Source of the DNA: Margaritifera margaritifera | Lineage: Eukaryota; Mollusca; Bivalvia; Unionida; Margaritiferidae | Direction of reading: 5' to 3' | DNA length: 64,000 nt | Assembly: GCA_029931535.1 (NCBI GenBank) | Contig: JAQPZY010001628.1 | Span: forward strand, 3,858,501-3,922,500 | Part shown: positions 52,292 through 63,614 of the stretch, in pieces | How positions within the stretch are numbered: the stretch's first letter is position 1 | Layout: each line of letters starts with the position of its first letter | The notes under the pieces: model-generated | What the model was told of the DNA's origin: nothing | Seen by the model: only the letters and a program-made list of their open reading frames with translations | Database searches by the model: none | Program-made: the position numbers and the translations under genes

Positions 52292-52757
52292 ACAATCTAG
52301 TATTAAGTACACGGCTGTACTGCTGATTCAATAGATCAGGATATGTAGGACAAGAAATGCTCTTTATGTTCGATATTAAATCCTACGAAATTGAAACAAT
52401 CTAGTATTAAGTACACGGCTGTACTGCTGATTCAATATATCAGGATATGTAGGGCAAGAAATAACTAGTATTAAGTACACGGCTGTACTGCTGATTCAAT
52501 AGATCAGGATATGTAGGACAAGAAATAACTAGTATTAAGTACACGGCTGTACTGCTGATTCAATAGATCAGGATATGTAGGACAAGAAATAACTAGTATT
52601 AAGTACACGGCTGTACTGCTGATTCAATAGATCAGGATATGTAGGACAAGAAATAACTAGTATTAAGTACACGGCTGTACTGCTGATTCAATAGATCAGG
52701 ATATGATACACGGCTGTACTACTGATTCAATAGATCAGGATATGTAGGACAAGAAAT
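52292..52757 (+). repeat. 64-bp minisatellite, ~7 copies
   Basis: Unit of 64 bp beginning AACTAGTATTAAGTACACGG. Each unit contains AGTACACGGCTGTACT, a 6-bp stem palindrome with a 4-base loop. The first unit and the last are followed by a related longer spacer (TTTATGTTCGAT), so the short-unit expansion happened inside an older longer repeat. Confidence 0.93.
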
Positions 52758-53214
52758 GCTGTTTATGTTCGATGTCCAATCCTTTTCTTTTTGAAGGCAC
52801 CCAGATATAAAGTAAAATCCTTGAGAAAAACATCTTTTTCTGGAATCTTAAAACAAAAATACAGTCATTTTGTCAGATTTGGTATACTGTGTGTCAGTAA
52901 TATTCGAGAGAGAAAAATAAAAATATGAAAACTTATCACCCGAATTAACACAATCAATATCCTTTTTACTGCAAGGAGTAGGATATTCAAAAGTGCAAAA
53001 ACTGAACAGTTTTTATCTCTTCATTTCTGGAAGGTAAATGGACACCTCTTTTTCGGGCAATAGGCGTGAAGGGGGCTGTGGCAAATGTAAACTGTTCCGA
53101 TGTTTGTTATTTGCGATCTCGTGATCTTGTTATCATGCCACCTAAACGAGACAAGGCAATGGTTTTATTTTATGTATGTGAAGTTCAGTGTATATACAAC
53201 CTATGTTACATGAA

Positions 53215-54290
53215 CTCCTTGGACTGTAAATATTTGTCTTTTCTATGATATGGCGTGATTCTTCGAAGGATAGAATCGACAGAACATGTTTTTTCACACA
53301 GTACCTTATCCACGGCTAAATCGGGAGTTTTCGTTAATTCCGGCTCGCGGAACACGTGTGACATCATTGGTGCCAAACTGCAATATTTTACTGCGATCTG
53401 TTATTGCTATGACGGAGGTCAGCATGGTCCAGTTGGTAACAGTGAAGTTTTCCAATCGACGTCTAAGATATAATGGTGTTAGCAGCTGACGAGAAATGAT
53501 ATGTTTAAACAACAACTTTGTGATTAAAATTATGCTAGATAATTTTTAATGGATTTTTATGCTTTCGCTTATATGGTTTCAATGAACTCAGGAAAGTGAG
53601 TTTTGGCCTCATAACAATGATATAAAAATCTTCCACATTTTTCTGATGAATCGAATGAAAAGTTGCAAATACTGCTGTTTTCCTTATGTCACCAACACTT
53701 TATGTAGAGCATTACTTGCTATGAAAGTTTGAAGAGACACTTCATCAGTGAAGTGACCATGCAAAAGAATATTAATTTTCACAGACAACAATGAATATTA
53801 TATTAATACTATTAAAGAAACTAAAATGAACAAATCTGTCAAGCCGTTTTGTGACCTTCTCAACGTTATTGACTATCTAATGAAAAATGTATCGTTCTTT
53901 GCGAGGATATGTATGTGTCTATGCATTTGTGTTTACCAGCACATCAGCACACTAATGGCTATATGGTGCCAATTTCAAGTAAAGTTCCAAAAATATAAAA
54001 AAAACAAGAATTGCACAAAAACTTTAGGAAGATAAACCCTTCCAAGTATATGTAAACATGAAATATAACAAGATAAAATCTAAGATGTCAAAATTCTGTA
54101 AAAGGTTTATAAAATAACAGATAAATGTAAAACATGTAAAATCCTTCAAACATACGGTTACAATTTGTTATAGAAACCGCATTCCCACAAAAGGTTTAAG
54201 ATTTTCTTTCGGGTGGTACATCATCATAAAGTTTCTTCATCGAGTTCACATCAAAATACGTCTGTCTCACTGGGTGAAGGTCGACACACA
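53215..54290 (+). repeat. Dispersed repeat R1, longest copy
   Basis: The left part (53215-53910) is homologous by eye to 62045-62570; shared words include TCTGTTATTGCTAT, AGGTCAGCAT/GGGTCAGCAT, AATGATATGTTTAAAC-like, TTTTATGCTTTCGCTTATA and GCCGTTTTGTG(A/G)CCTTCTCAA. The right part (54000-54290) is homologous to 18560-18870. The whole is therefore an interspersed repeat of about 1 kb or more, with different pieces kept at each locus. No recognised protein or terminal repeats. Confidence 0.68.
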
Positions 54291-54818
54291 CGATAAGAAT
54301 GTGTTCTCCTGGAAAAGGACACTGTCAGGGTATGTACTGTGGTCGATATTTACCCTTCAGAGGGTACACATAAGTCAGGCTCAATACCACGTGGTCTCTG
54401 CGATTTATTTTATACGAGGAATGCCAATCTTCAGTGGTGAGTTTGATTTTCCGAAGCTTGTTTGTGAAGTTTTCATACCGCATATTATACCAAGTATGAA
54501 GTACATTGTGATTTATTCAATATTTAAAGTCAGTTTTGGCTGCTTTATCTGCCCTTTCCACCCAATAATGTTCTGTTAGCTTATAGTAAATAATCTGTTA
54601 GGTACGATAGCCGTATTCAACTGAAACATATGCGTAACCGAGACACGTATAGTCTTAGCGACAACAAAACGTAATGCAGACTGCTCTGTTATAATGTTGA
54701 TATATCATAACAACTGGAAATCACGAGAGGAGTATGAATATCCGTCAATCGAAATGTGTTGAGTCCTTGTAATATCAATGCTGCGTTCATTTCGTTTGAC
54801 TGAATGGTAAAAATGAGA

Positions 54819-54820
<2 letters not shown>
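54291..54820. other. No gene recognised
   Basis: A plus-strand frame (54274-54579) spans the end of the dispersed repeat and this stretch, and has no domain. Nothing else is seen. Confidence 0.45.

Positions 54821-54914
<94 letters not shown>
54821..54914. repeat. (AT)n microsatellite
   Basis: AT run with one GT and one TAT interruption. Confidence 0.96.
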
Positions 54915-55379
54915 GTTCTTGATCTTGATCATTAGAAATTGTAAAAAAAAATTATTTAAATCAAATAAATGTTTTCATACAAGATTATTGATTAAATCTA
55001 GTTTGAAAGATCTAGATAGATTTGATTATCTTCATTTCCATAATTATTCTCGTGGGGCACATATACATTTTGTAAATTAAATATTTATTTAAAATATACC
55101 CCCGGTGAAAATTAATACCTTACAGCTATTATTGAAAACCATCTAAATGAAAAAGAGAATTTGTTTAGGGTCTACAGTTTATAGTTATTTCTATCAGTGT
55201 CAATTTTGTTTCATAGACCTATGTTTGAACCAGCTTTTTAATTGTCATCACTGAATGTGACAATGTGTATTTCCTTAAAGATGCGTATTCTTGTGTAGGT
55301 ACTAAGCTGGCGCAATCGAACGCCTAGATCCGAAAATACGACTGAAAATGTAAGGCCTATTAATTTTTCTAAATATGGC

Positions 55380-55870
55380 AAGCAGTTTCGGACATAAACG
55401 GACATTTCCTTATATTAGTATTAGAAAATTAATCCTATTTTGTAACATTTGGAAATGAGTTTCTATTCATAAAAGAATTTTAATATAAAAAGGTTCATTT
55501 TCTAATATTAAAACAAATAGTTATTTAATAAATTGGTTCTTTTTTCGGCAATCTATTGAGGCCAAAAATGGTCATATTATAATATTAGTAACTAATTTAT
55601 AATATGAGAAAAATCCCTTTTTTAACATTAGAACAGCTACTGATCTTCATATACTACTATTAGATGTTCAATATTTTTTTTAGAAAACCAATTTCCAGTA
55701 TTAGAAAATAGTTGTCTAATATTTGAAAATCAGCCTATTTTTGTAACATTCGGAAATTATTTTTTTATGGTTTATATGGGTTTTCTAATATTAGATAATG
55801 ATTTTCTAATACTGGAAAATAATTTTTCAATAGTCAAAAATAATTGCTGATTATTAGAAAATATTTATTT
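55380..55870. repeat. AT-rich block with recurrent TCTAATATTAGA palindromes
   Basis: Words of the type TTTTCTAATATTAGA, ATTAGAAAAT and TAATATTAGTA recur about a dozen times in both orientations over 490 bases, together with repeated TTTTGTAACATT(T/C)GGAAAT (near 55440 and 55741). It looks like a degraded satellite or a MITE with many subterminal repeats. Confidence 0.65.
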
Positions 55871-55960
55871 TGGTCCACAAAGGTGACAAACGCGAGTTTA
55901 ACTCATCTGTAAAGTTGTTTCGTTTATATATAGAATTCGATTTTTCATTTTTAAAAATAA

Positions 55961-55986
55961 AAAAAAAAAAAAAAAAAAAAAAAAAA
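55961..55986 (+). repeat. Poly-A run
   Basis: A homopolymer of about 26 bases. Confidence 0.9.
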
Positions 55987-56391
55987 CGGTTAGCAAATGC
56001 CTAGTATTGTATTAAATAAAGTATTCAAAGAAACAAACTCCGTTAAAAGAGAGAAAATTGAAAAGGTTTGCAATTAATTTGTAATTATTTTCAGATTTTG
56101 TTCGTATTCCGTCGCTGTAATATAAATAATTTTCTGTTTAAGGCTTGCATAATTGACATATCAATGTACATGTAACATAAATGATTGACAAATCCATTAA
56201 GTGCTATCCAGTTCCTAAAATAAGGTGTAACCCCTTGTACTAATCACCAAATTGTTGCACATGTTGGGAATTTTTTCGTATATATGTCATTCTCCAAAAT
56301 CCCTGAAATCAGGGATTTTCCTTAAGATTCGCATGAACAGACCATAAATGCTACTGAATAACATATAGAGTGGCTCTTTTAAACATACGTG
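55987..56391. other. No gene recognised
   Basis: AT-rich, no supported feature. Confidence 0.45.
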
Positions 56392-56629
56392 CAGTGGCGG
56401 CGCGATGTTGGGGTCGGGGTCGGTGTCGGGCAATTGCCTCCAGGCGCCGGGCGAGAGGGGCGCCGTCGGGAGCTCTTTTGCTCCCCCCCCCCTCGATCTA
56501 AGCAGGGCTTAGATGGAGGTGGGGTGGGGTGAGGTTGGCAATTGACATAAAAACTGTTCTCTGTGGCAAAGTAGGGGCGCCACTAAAGATCATTGCCCTC
56601 GGGCGCCTCAAACCCTCGCGCTGCTACTG
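56392..56629. mobile_element. hAT-type MITE family H1, copy 3
   Basis: Ends CAGTGGCGGCGCGATG and TCGCGCTGCTACTG pair as inverted repeats, flanked by a perfect 8-bp target duplication CATACGTG (56384-56391 and 56630-56637). The interior is GC-rich and shares ACATAAAAACTGTTCTCTGT and GGCGCCACTAAAGATCATTG with the copy at 40874-41144. It is the best-preserved insertion of the family here. Confidence 0.95.
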
Positions 56630-56637
56630 CATACGTG

Positions 56638-57090
56638 GTTTTCCATGGTCCAACATATTGAAACACATTTTACAGATATTTTTACCGCAATTTTATGATG
56701 CGGCATAATGTATATCAGACTCCAAAAAATGGTTCCTGTGATCTGGCCCTATCCGACAATGCATGCAATTTATCCCAGTTGGTGTACTGCTGTAGATGTT
56801 GGCTCCTCAAGTGTGTGTCTTCGGTTTTCTCTCGTTTCCGTGGGACTGGGAAGGTTTGTTCTAATGTTCCTTTACCACAACCAGTGCAGTAAGCAACAAT
56901 ATTGGTGACTTTTCTCTTTCGTATGAGCACCAATTTCAACACAAGGTACTGACATTTTCTGAACGGCACATCGTATGCCCGCCTCATATTTAATAGTTAC
57001 TTATGTAGATAACTGAAACGTTTGCTTTAAACTAATTTTATTCTTTCAGTAAATGAAGAACTCGAGTTATTGTGCAGACACAATTTTCAT
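56638..57090. other. No gene recognised
   Basis: Overlapping frames on both strands at 56695-56987 are open but mutually exclusive and have no domain. I cannot tell whether either is coding. Confidence 0.35.
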
Positions 57091-57475
57091 TCGTACAGTC
57101 ACAGTGACCTTGACCTTTGAGCTATTTTGAGCCAAAGTTGAAAAGGTTCTTTGTTAGCCCAAGTGCAAGTCATCCACAAAGGTTGATAACTATAGATGGT
57201 GAACAACTCAAGATGTTGTGCGGAAACAAAATTGGTGACAGACAGACAAATGGACGGACGGTAGCATCATAACATAATAGGCGCTGCCTTTTGTTGGGCG
57301 TGTAAAAGTTGCTGGAACTTTCACGCCTTTAGCTATCCGCCCAGGCCAACTCGGGTCGGCTCCCTTGGCGTGTCCTTGGGAAAGACATATAACCCCCATT
57401 TCCTCAGCATGATATGCCCAAAAATGTGTTACAAGTGCCGTTAAAACCAACGAAAACAAAACAAACAAACAAACA
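57091..57475 (+). repeat. Bivalve-type interspersed repeat and SINE-like 3' end
   Basis: The left part starts with CACAGTGACCTTGACCTTTG (57101-57120) and runs to GTGACAGACAGACAAATGGA near 57235, a layout I associate with abundant repeats of clam and oyster genomes. The right part (57273-57475) carries GTGTCCTTGGGAAAGACATA and ends GTGCCGTTAAAACCAAC followed by (AAAC)n, a SINE-like 3' tail. Whether these are one element or two adjacent ones is unclear. Confidence 0.6.
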
Positions 57476-57779
57476 AACGCCCTTAGCCGTCCTCAGTTAA
57501 TGTCATCGTATTATCCCGCAGCCACCTAGCTACCATTATGAGAATTAGGTAAAGGAGAGAATCGGGTATCAGTAGTCAATTTTGTTTTAGCCTCTGTTAT
57601 ATGCTGTTATCGCTAACAGCTAGACTGTACGGTCTCACGGTACGGAGATGTTAGCAGTAGAATAGAGCGAAGATACCTAATAGATTTATGCTACTATAAC
57701 CTGTACTTTAAGTTTCGTGGGTCATGTCAGGCTATGCCTGCTACTGTAAGCAACAGTAAACTGTACTGTCTGCGACTGT

Positions 57780-60700
57780 CGACTCAAAGTGGACAGCTAC
57801 ACCTGGCTGCCTCTGGAAAGTCCTCTCTGGTGGATCAGGCGGCTGAGCAGATATGCTCATTGCCCCGGCTGTGAAGGCAGATGGCAATTTCTGTGTGGAC
57901 AGCGCAGAGCATTAGCTCACGTGCAGAAGGACCAGATGGTCATCCGCTGCATACGGGCTTGTCTCCAGACGTCTCGAGATTGTCGTGCCACTGGATTTCA
58001 GACAGCCCTGGACGAGCGAGTGAGGGTGACTATGTGCAGCTTTCCCTCTCTTAAATCTAACTCACGCGCAAGTCACGACATTACATCTCTCCCCACCCGA
58101 TACCTTCAGGTACTGTGGTAAAACATCAGGTGTGGATACACTGGGAGCTGTACCTGCAGATCTGCACACAAGCAGCTCAGGGCATATGGTCGCTTTTCAC
58201 TGGACCGAAGCAGCAGTGGAACTCGGCAGTCCCTGGGTATCTGAGCAGCCCAAGTTAGAATCATACTGATCACCTCCGGAACACGAGGAAGGGGCTAGAA
58301 AATGTGCTGTAAACATTGCCTGCTTCACCTTGGCCCTGGTGAGCATACTGCGGCTGATGGAGAGCACCACCTTAGCGATCGAAAATCACACAGGAAGACA
58401 AAGGTGACACTACTCACCATCGGTGCCTGGAATGTGCGCACACTAGTGGACAGTACACCAGCAAATAGACCAAAGAGAAGAACAGCTCTAGCTGGTAGAA
58501 AACTGGCCAGATTCAACATTCAGATAGCGGCCTTGGATTAAAGTTGCCTAGCCGAGGAAAAACAATTCACTGAAGTAGGAACCGGTTAAATCTTCTTATG
58601 GAGTGGCCGAAGAAAAGATGAGCGACATTAAGCTGATGTTGGGTTTGCCATCAAATCACAGCTGGTCATCAAAATCACAAATCTCCCAAAGGGCGTGAAT
58701 GACAGACTCATGCAAATGAGACTCCCACTGTCTGGAAAAAGACATGCAACTATCATCAGCCCATCTGCACCCACTATGCCCAATCCAGATGAGATCAAGG
58801 ACACATTTAATGAAGACCTGGAGTCTCTTATCCAGAAGTGTCGAAAGCAGACAAGCTCATCATCTTTGGTGACTTCAATGCTAGAGTTGTCGCAAATCAC
58901 CAGACATGGCCTGGCGTTATCAGCAAAGAATGGCATTTGCAAATGCAACAACAACGGAAATGCGCTGAACACGACCTCCTAATCCCACAACAGTCTTTCG
59001 CCTGCCTAACCGCAACAAGACATCTTGGATGCACCTGTGCTCTAGTATCTCATTGACTACGTCATCATCAGGAAAAGAGATAGGCAGGATGTCCGAATGA
59101 GGAAAGTCATGAGAAGTGCAGAATGCTTGGCTGACCACAGGCTCATAGTCTCCAAGCATAATATCTGGATTCAGCCTAGCAGACGACCACAAGGCAAAAA
59201 AGTGCATACAAACTCAATATCTCCACATTGAAACAGGAGAATGTGAAACAGGCGATTGTTGAAGAACTGTGCAGTCAGCTATTAACAATTGATGCGAACT
59301 CCGATAACGTCGATGAAAACTGGCCATCGTTCAGAGACTCTGTGTACTAGGCTGCATCCCAAACCCTTGGTACTACCACACGTAAATATCAAGATTGGTT
59401 TGATGAGAATGTTGCTGACGCACGGAGACATCGATTTCAAAAGGCCTATTTAAAAGACAGTACATCATTATCTAGGAAGGCAGCCTTCAACAGCATCAAG
59501 AAGACTGTCCAATGCAAACTCGGAGAGTTGCAAGACACATGGCTGAGCAATAAAGCAGATTAGATTCAGTCCTCCACAGACAGGAACGATATGAGTAGCT
59601 TCTGTGATGTGGTATTTCCTTGTTGTCAATATCGGCCAAAATCCTTCCTAAAATTCTATTCAACGGCCTTGTGCATCACATCGATCAAGGGCTCATGTCT
59701 GAGAGTCAGTGTGCCTTCAGGAAAGGATGAGAGACTATAGACATGGTGTTTGCAGATCGTCAACTCCAGGAGAAATGCCAGAAACAGAACTCCAACCTGT
59801 ACACGACTTTTGTCGACCTGACACAGTCAGTCGTGGGGGCCTCTGAAAGATCATGGCAAAATGTTGTTGTCCCGAGAAAGTTATCGTAATGGGTCAGCAA
59901 TCCTATGATGGTATGGAGAGTTATTTGATCCAGTCCCAGTCACTAATGGAGTCAACCAAGGCAGTGTGATGGTCCCAACCCTTTTCAATATGATTTTCTC
60001 TACCATGCTTGAAGATACCTTCCGCGACTGGGGTCTATATCAAATACCAGACTGACTGCAAGCCTTTTAATCGGAGGAGACCATTGGCGAAGACGAATTT
60101 ACAGGTAGAGTCTGTTCGTGATCTTCTATTTGCTGACGACTGTTCCCTGTATGCTAAATCCGAGTCTGACGTGCAGCAGTGTATGGGCCATTTCTCTTCA
60201 GCTTGTGACAGTTTTTGTCTCACAATCAGTATCAAGAAGACAGAGGTGATGCACAAACCTGCTCCAGGAAAGCCGTACGTAGAGCCTACCATGATAGTGA
60301 ATGACCAAACCCTCCAGGCAGTGTACAAGTTCACCTACCTCGGCAGCACACTGCAACTTGCAGTTTACATCGATGATATGTGTGGGGGTGCAGAGGCATC
60401 AGTCTGCAAACAAAACCATTGTGTTGCCGATCCTGCTGTATGCATGCGAAACCTGGGCAGTGCACAGACGCCATGCCCAGAAGCTGAAATATTTTCACAT
60501 GGGCTGCCTGAGGAAACTGATGCAGTAAGATGGCAGGTCAGGGTCCCAGACACTGAGGTTCTCATACAGGCAGGCACTCCAAGCATCCACACTCTGTGGA
60601 TTAAATCACAGGTGAGATGGGCAGGCCACGTCACCGGAATGTCAGACGAGCGACTAACGAAGAAGATCTACGGCGAGCTAACGGAGTGAATACGATCTTA

Positions 60701-61060
60701 GTTGGGTCAGAAGAGACGCTTCAAAGACTCCCTCAAGTCATCCTTGAAACACTTCAACATTGACCCTAAAGTCTTGGGAAGATCTCGAACTGGACCGTTC
60801 CACCTGGCGCATTCTCATCCATACTGGAGATATAGACTATGAGCTGAGAAGAATTGCGGAGGTGGTGCATAAGTGCGAGCAGCGTAACTCTCGGAACTGC
60901 AGCCCGTCCTCTGTTGATCAAGCAACCCCAAGCGGCATCTCCTGTCAAGATTGCCACAGACACTTCCGAGTACAAATTGGCCCGATCAGCCACTCAAGTG
61001 CTCACAGAAACCAAACAAGTTCGAACTGGAAGGACAAACAACAAACAGACTATAAATAAC
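57780..61060 (+). mobile_element. APE-type non-LTR retrotransposon (RTE/BovB-like), decayed
   Basis: Nearly complete plus-strand element. The apurinic-like endonuclease lies at about 58410-59200 with GAWNVRTL near 58425, GDFNARV at 58868-58888 and LADHRL at 59127-59144, all typical of the EN domain. The reverse transcriptase follows: a damaged fingers/palm region near 59640-60000, then FADD at 60129-60140 (catalytic), KTEVMH near 60237, and FTYLGST near 60328. The thumb and distal part have QVRWAGHVTGMSDERL at 60610-60657. The C-terminus retains a C2H2 finger, CQDC then H...H (spacing C2C-12-HxxxH), at 60943-61005. In-frame stops (for example just after 58538) and several frameshifts show it is dead. 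The 5' part (57780-58400) has no recognised domain and may be 5' UTR. I judge the clade from motif style; RTE or BovB-like is likely but unproven. Genes annotated as craniofacial development protein 2-like often contain this kind of endonuclease. Confidence 0.85.
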
Positions 61061-61384
61061 AGAACATTTGGAATAGTAACGGGTTGTCAGATTTATGGTT
61101 TTGAGAGGCTTTCAGTGTGGTAAGGGAATCCGAAAAGATGATGAAATTCGATTTTTTTTGAGAGGTTTTAATGTAGTTAAAAGAGTATGGATGTAACTTC
61201 TGCGGTAAAAATGAAGGCTTTATCCCGGCAACCGGCTCGAGATGATGCCATGGGGTGTTGCAACGGCAGCTCTAACCTTATCTCTATTTTTCACACCGTC
61301 CGTATACAGAAACGTTTGACGGTTGGCTCCGATTTCATTGAATTTACTCTGACAAAGTTGAGATTTGTTTAAGAATTTTTGAAT
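61061..61384. other. No gene recognised
   Basis: This stretch between two retroelements may contain the 3' tail of the plus-strand LINE; no poly-A or microsatellite tail is clear. Confidence 0.4.
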
Positions 61385-62050
61385 TGGCAAAGATCAAATA
61401 TAATGGGATGGGTTGTTGGGGGGAGGATAAATAATATGATGATTTTGTAACAGAATGTTACAGTATTTCCATTTTTTTCTGTTTCTAAGTGAAGACGAAT
61501 TCATATGCCAAAAGGTAGAATTAAATTTGGTTTCTTGAGTGTACAAGGTTTGGTATTTGGGCCTAATGACTAGAGCATATGCGGGATTAATTGGATTAGA
61601 AGATAGTTTGGTTGTATACTGAAGCGCCAGTTCGTTCGTCTGAGATAAAGTGACGGTTCGTTTGCCTCCGCCTAGAGACTTTCTGAAGGGAAAGTTCTAA
61701 ATGCACCTAGACATAGTTTAAGTCCATGATTGTGTATCGGATCAAGCATCTGGAGGTAAGATTTACAAGATAATCCGTACACAATCGAGCCATAGTCAAG
61801 TTTAGATTTTACAAATGACTTGTATCACCATAGCAAAGACCTTCCAATCTGCTCCTCGATCTGTCTTTGTCACGATTCTTATGAAATCCAAAGATTTTTT
61901 ACATTTGTCAATGAGGTATCTAATATGTGGAAGGAAAGTTAGTTTACGGTCGAAAAAAAGTCCTAAGTCTTTTGTTTCCTTTCCAACATGAAAAAGACAA
62001 CCCTCAATATAGTCTTGGATCATTGTGAATTTAATGTAATCGGTATTTTG
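61385..62050 (-). mobile_element. Jockey-like LINE fragment (RT thumb and distal part)
   Basis: Read on the minus strand, 62015-61815 carries LGLFFDRKLTFLPHIRYL and DKCKKSLDF. After a frameshift near 61815 it continues with KLDYGSIVYG (about 61800-61770), LDPIHNHGL, LCLGAFRT, SLYAEANEPSLYLRR (with breaks), ALQYTTKL and SNPINPAYA. This order is the region downstream of the RT active site in Jockey-type elements. The catalytic motif and endonuclease are absent, so it is 5'-truncated, as LINEs often are. A different repeat (R1) abuts it at about 62045. Confidence 0.82.
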
Positions 62051-62570
62051 ATATGATGTCATTCTTTGAATGATAGAGCCGAAGAAACGTGTTTTACATA
62101 GTACTGTACCCACATCTGATTCGGGAGTTTACGTTTAATTTCGGCACTCCGAATGTGTGTGACATGATTGATGCCAAAATACAATCTTTGACTGCAATCT
62201 GTTATTGCTATAACGAGGGTCAGCATCTTTCTATCTGGGACACTGAATGTTTCTAATCGACAAATAAGAGATATACACAAGAGATGTATGCAGCTGAAGA
62301 GACATTATATGTTTAAAATGCAACTTTGTGATCAAAATCTCTTTTTACAAAATGATATTTTATGCTTTCGCTTATAAAGTTTCAGTAAACTGAGGTAAGT
62401 GATTTTTCAGAAAAGTGACTATAAATTGCATCGTAATATTAATCTTTATATATGATAATTGTTATATTAGTCACTTTAGAACAAAATGAATGAATGAACT
62501 TGTCAGGCCGTTTTGTGGCCTTCTCAAAGTTCTTGACTACGCCCTAAAATATGTCTCATTCTTTGCAAGA
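62045..62570 (+). repeat. Dispersed repeat R1, left half
   Basis: Homologous by eye to 53215-53910 in the same orientation, roughly 70 percent similar over the aligned words. It abuts the Jockey-like fragment on its left. Confidence 0.68.
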
Positions 62571-62822
62571 AAAGAGGCATTTAGGATAATTACGAAATAT
62601 GTGAATGCACAAACGAGTGAGAATAAATACGAGGAAGTGAGATATAGTTGTTAGGTGTAATTACATGAATGACGGATGTTTCTTTTGGATAAGGGTTTAG
62701 TGTTTCATTTGATGGAGCAATAAAGCAAATATATTAGCTAGTCGCCCTCTGGTTTACATAATATATTTCGAATATAGCTGAAAAGCCACTAATCTCCGCT
62801 AATTAGGGTACTTGAGACAATA
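62565..62822 (+). repeat. Direct repeat R2, copy 1
   Basis: Shares with 63615-64000, in order, TGCAAGAAAAGAG, GAATGACGGATG, TTAGTGTT, TCGCCCTC, ATAGCTGA and AAGCCACT(A/G)ATCTCC, ending ACTTGAGACAAT. The copies lie about 1.1 kb apart in the same orientation. Confidence 0.75.
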
Positions 62823-63051
62823 AAACAATTCTTCGTTTATTTAATCTGCAACATCTCGTGTGTTTTTTTAATCTGCCACTTCTGGTGTTGTTTTTATCCT
62901 TGAGTCTTTTTTTCGTACACCTTTTAATTTAAAATAGTGAGAAAACATCAGGAATGTTGATATGATCTAAATATAATCAGTTTATTGATAGTATTAATCT
63001 GGCAGAATAAACTGATTTGATGCAATTCAGACACGCAATTGCACTTACTAC

Positions 63052-63116
63052 TACTCTCTCTCTCTCTCTGTCACTCTGTCTCTCTCTGTCTGTCTCTCTC
63101 TCTCAAACACACACAA

Positions 63117-63191
<75 letters not shown>
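63052..63191 (+). repeat. Compound (TC)n(CA)n(TA)n(GA)n microsatellite
   Basis: TC-rich run at 63052-63104, CA run to about 63132, TA run to about 63155 and GA run to 63191. The outer TC and GA tracts are complementary, so the whole can fold into a hairpin. Confidence 0.95.
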
Positions 63192-63614
63192 ATCGGTTAG
63201 AAGGACGTTATAGATCGGTATTACTGAAACAGTATATTTAAAAAGAGAGAAAGAAAAAAAAATGGATAGAATGTGAACATTTTAGTCTTTCTTTTACAAG
63301 TGATGTCCTGTAAATAATTTAACTTTGGGAGACACTATTACAGGTTGAGATAAGAATAAATGAAGAGTGTCACCAATGACGTCTCTTTACTTCCTAAAAT
63401 ATAACCAAGCTTGACATTTAACGTAGACTACCATTAATGATGTAATTAATTCAGTTTGATATTTCATCAGTCATCCTTTAAATGAATATGAATTTAAGAA
63501 AGGAATGTACAAATAATTCAACAAACAAGCAGATCTAGCAGCGGAGTGAGAGAGAGAGTAAATACAAGAACAAATGAATGAAAGAATAAATGAACGAACG
63601 AACAAATAAAAGAC
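63192..63614. other. No gene recognised
   Basis: AT-rich with purine-rich patches; no coding segment is supported. Confidence 0.45.

Noticed and set aside
57208..57468. Minus-strand 86-codon gene
   Set aside because: It lies within an interspersed repeat and SINE-like tail.
60009..60689. Independent host gene of 226 codons
   Set aside because: It is the reverse transcriptase palm and distal segment of the decayed LINE, with FADD and WAGHV motifs.
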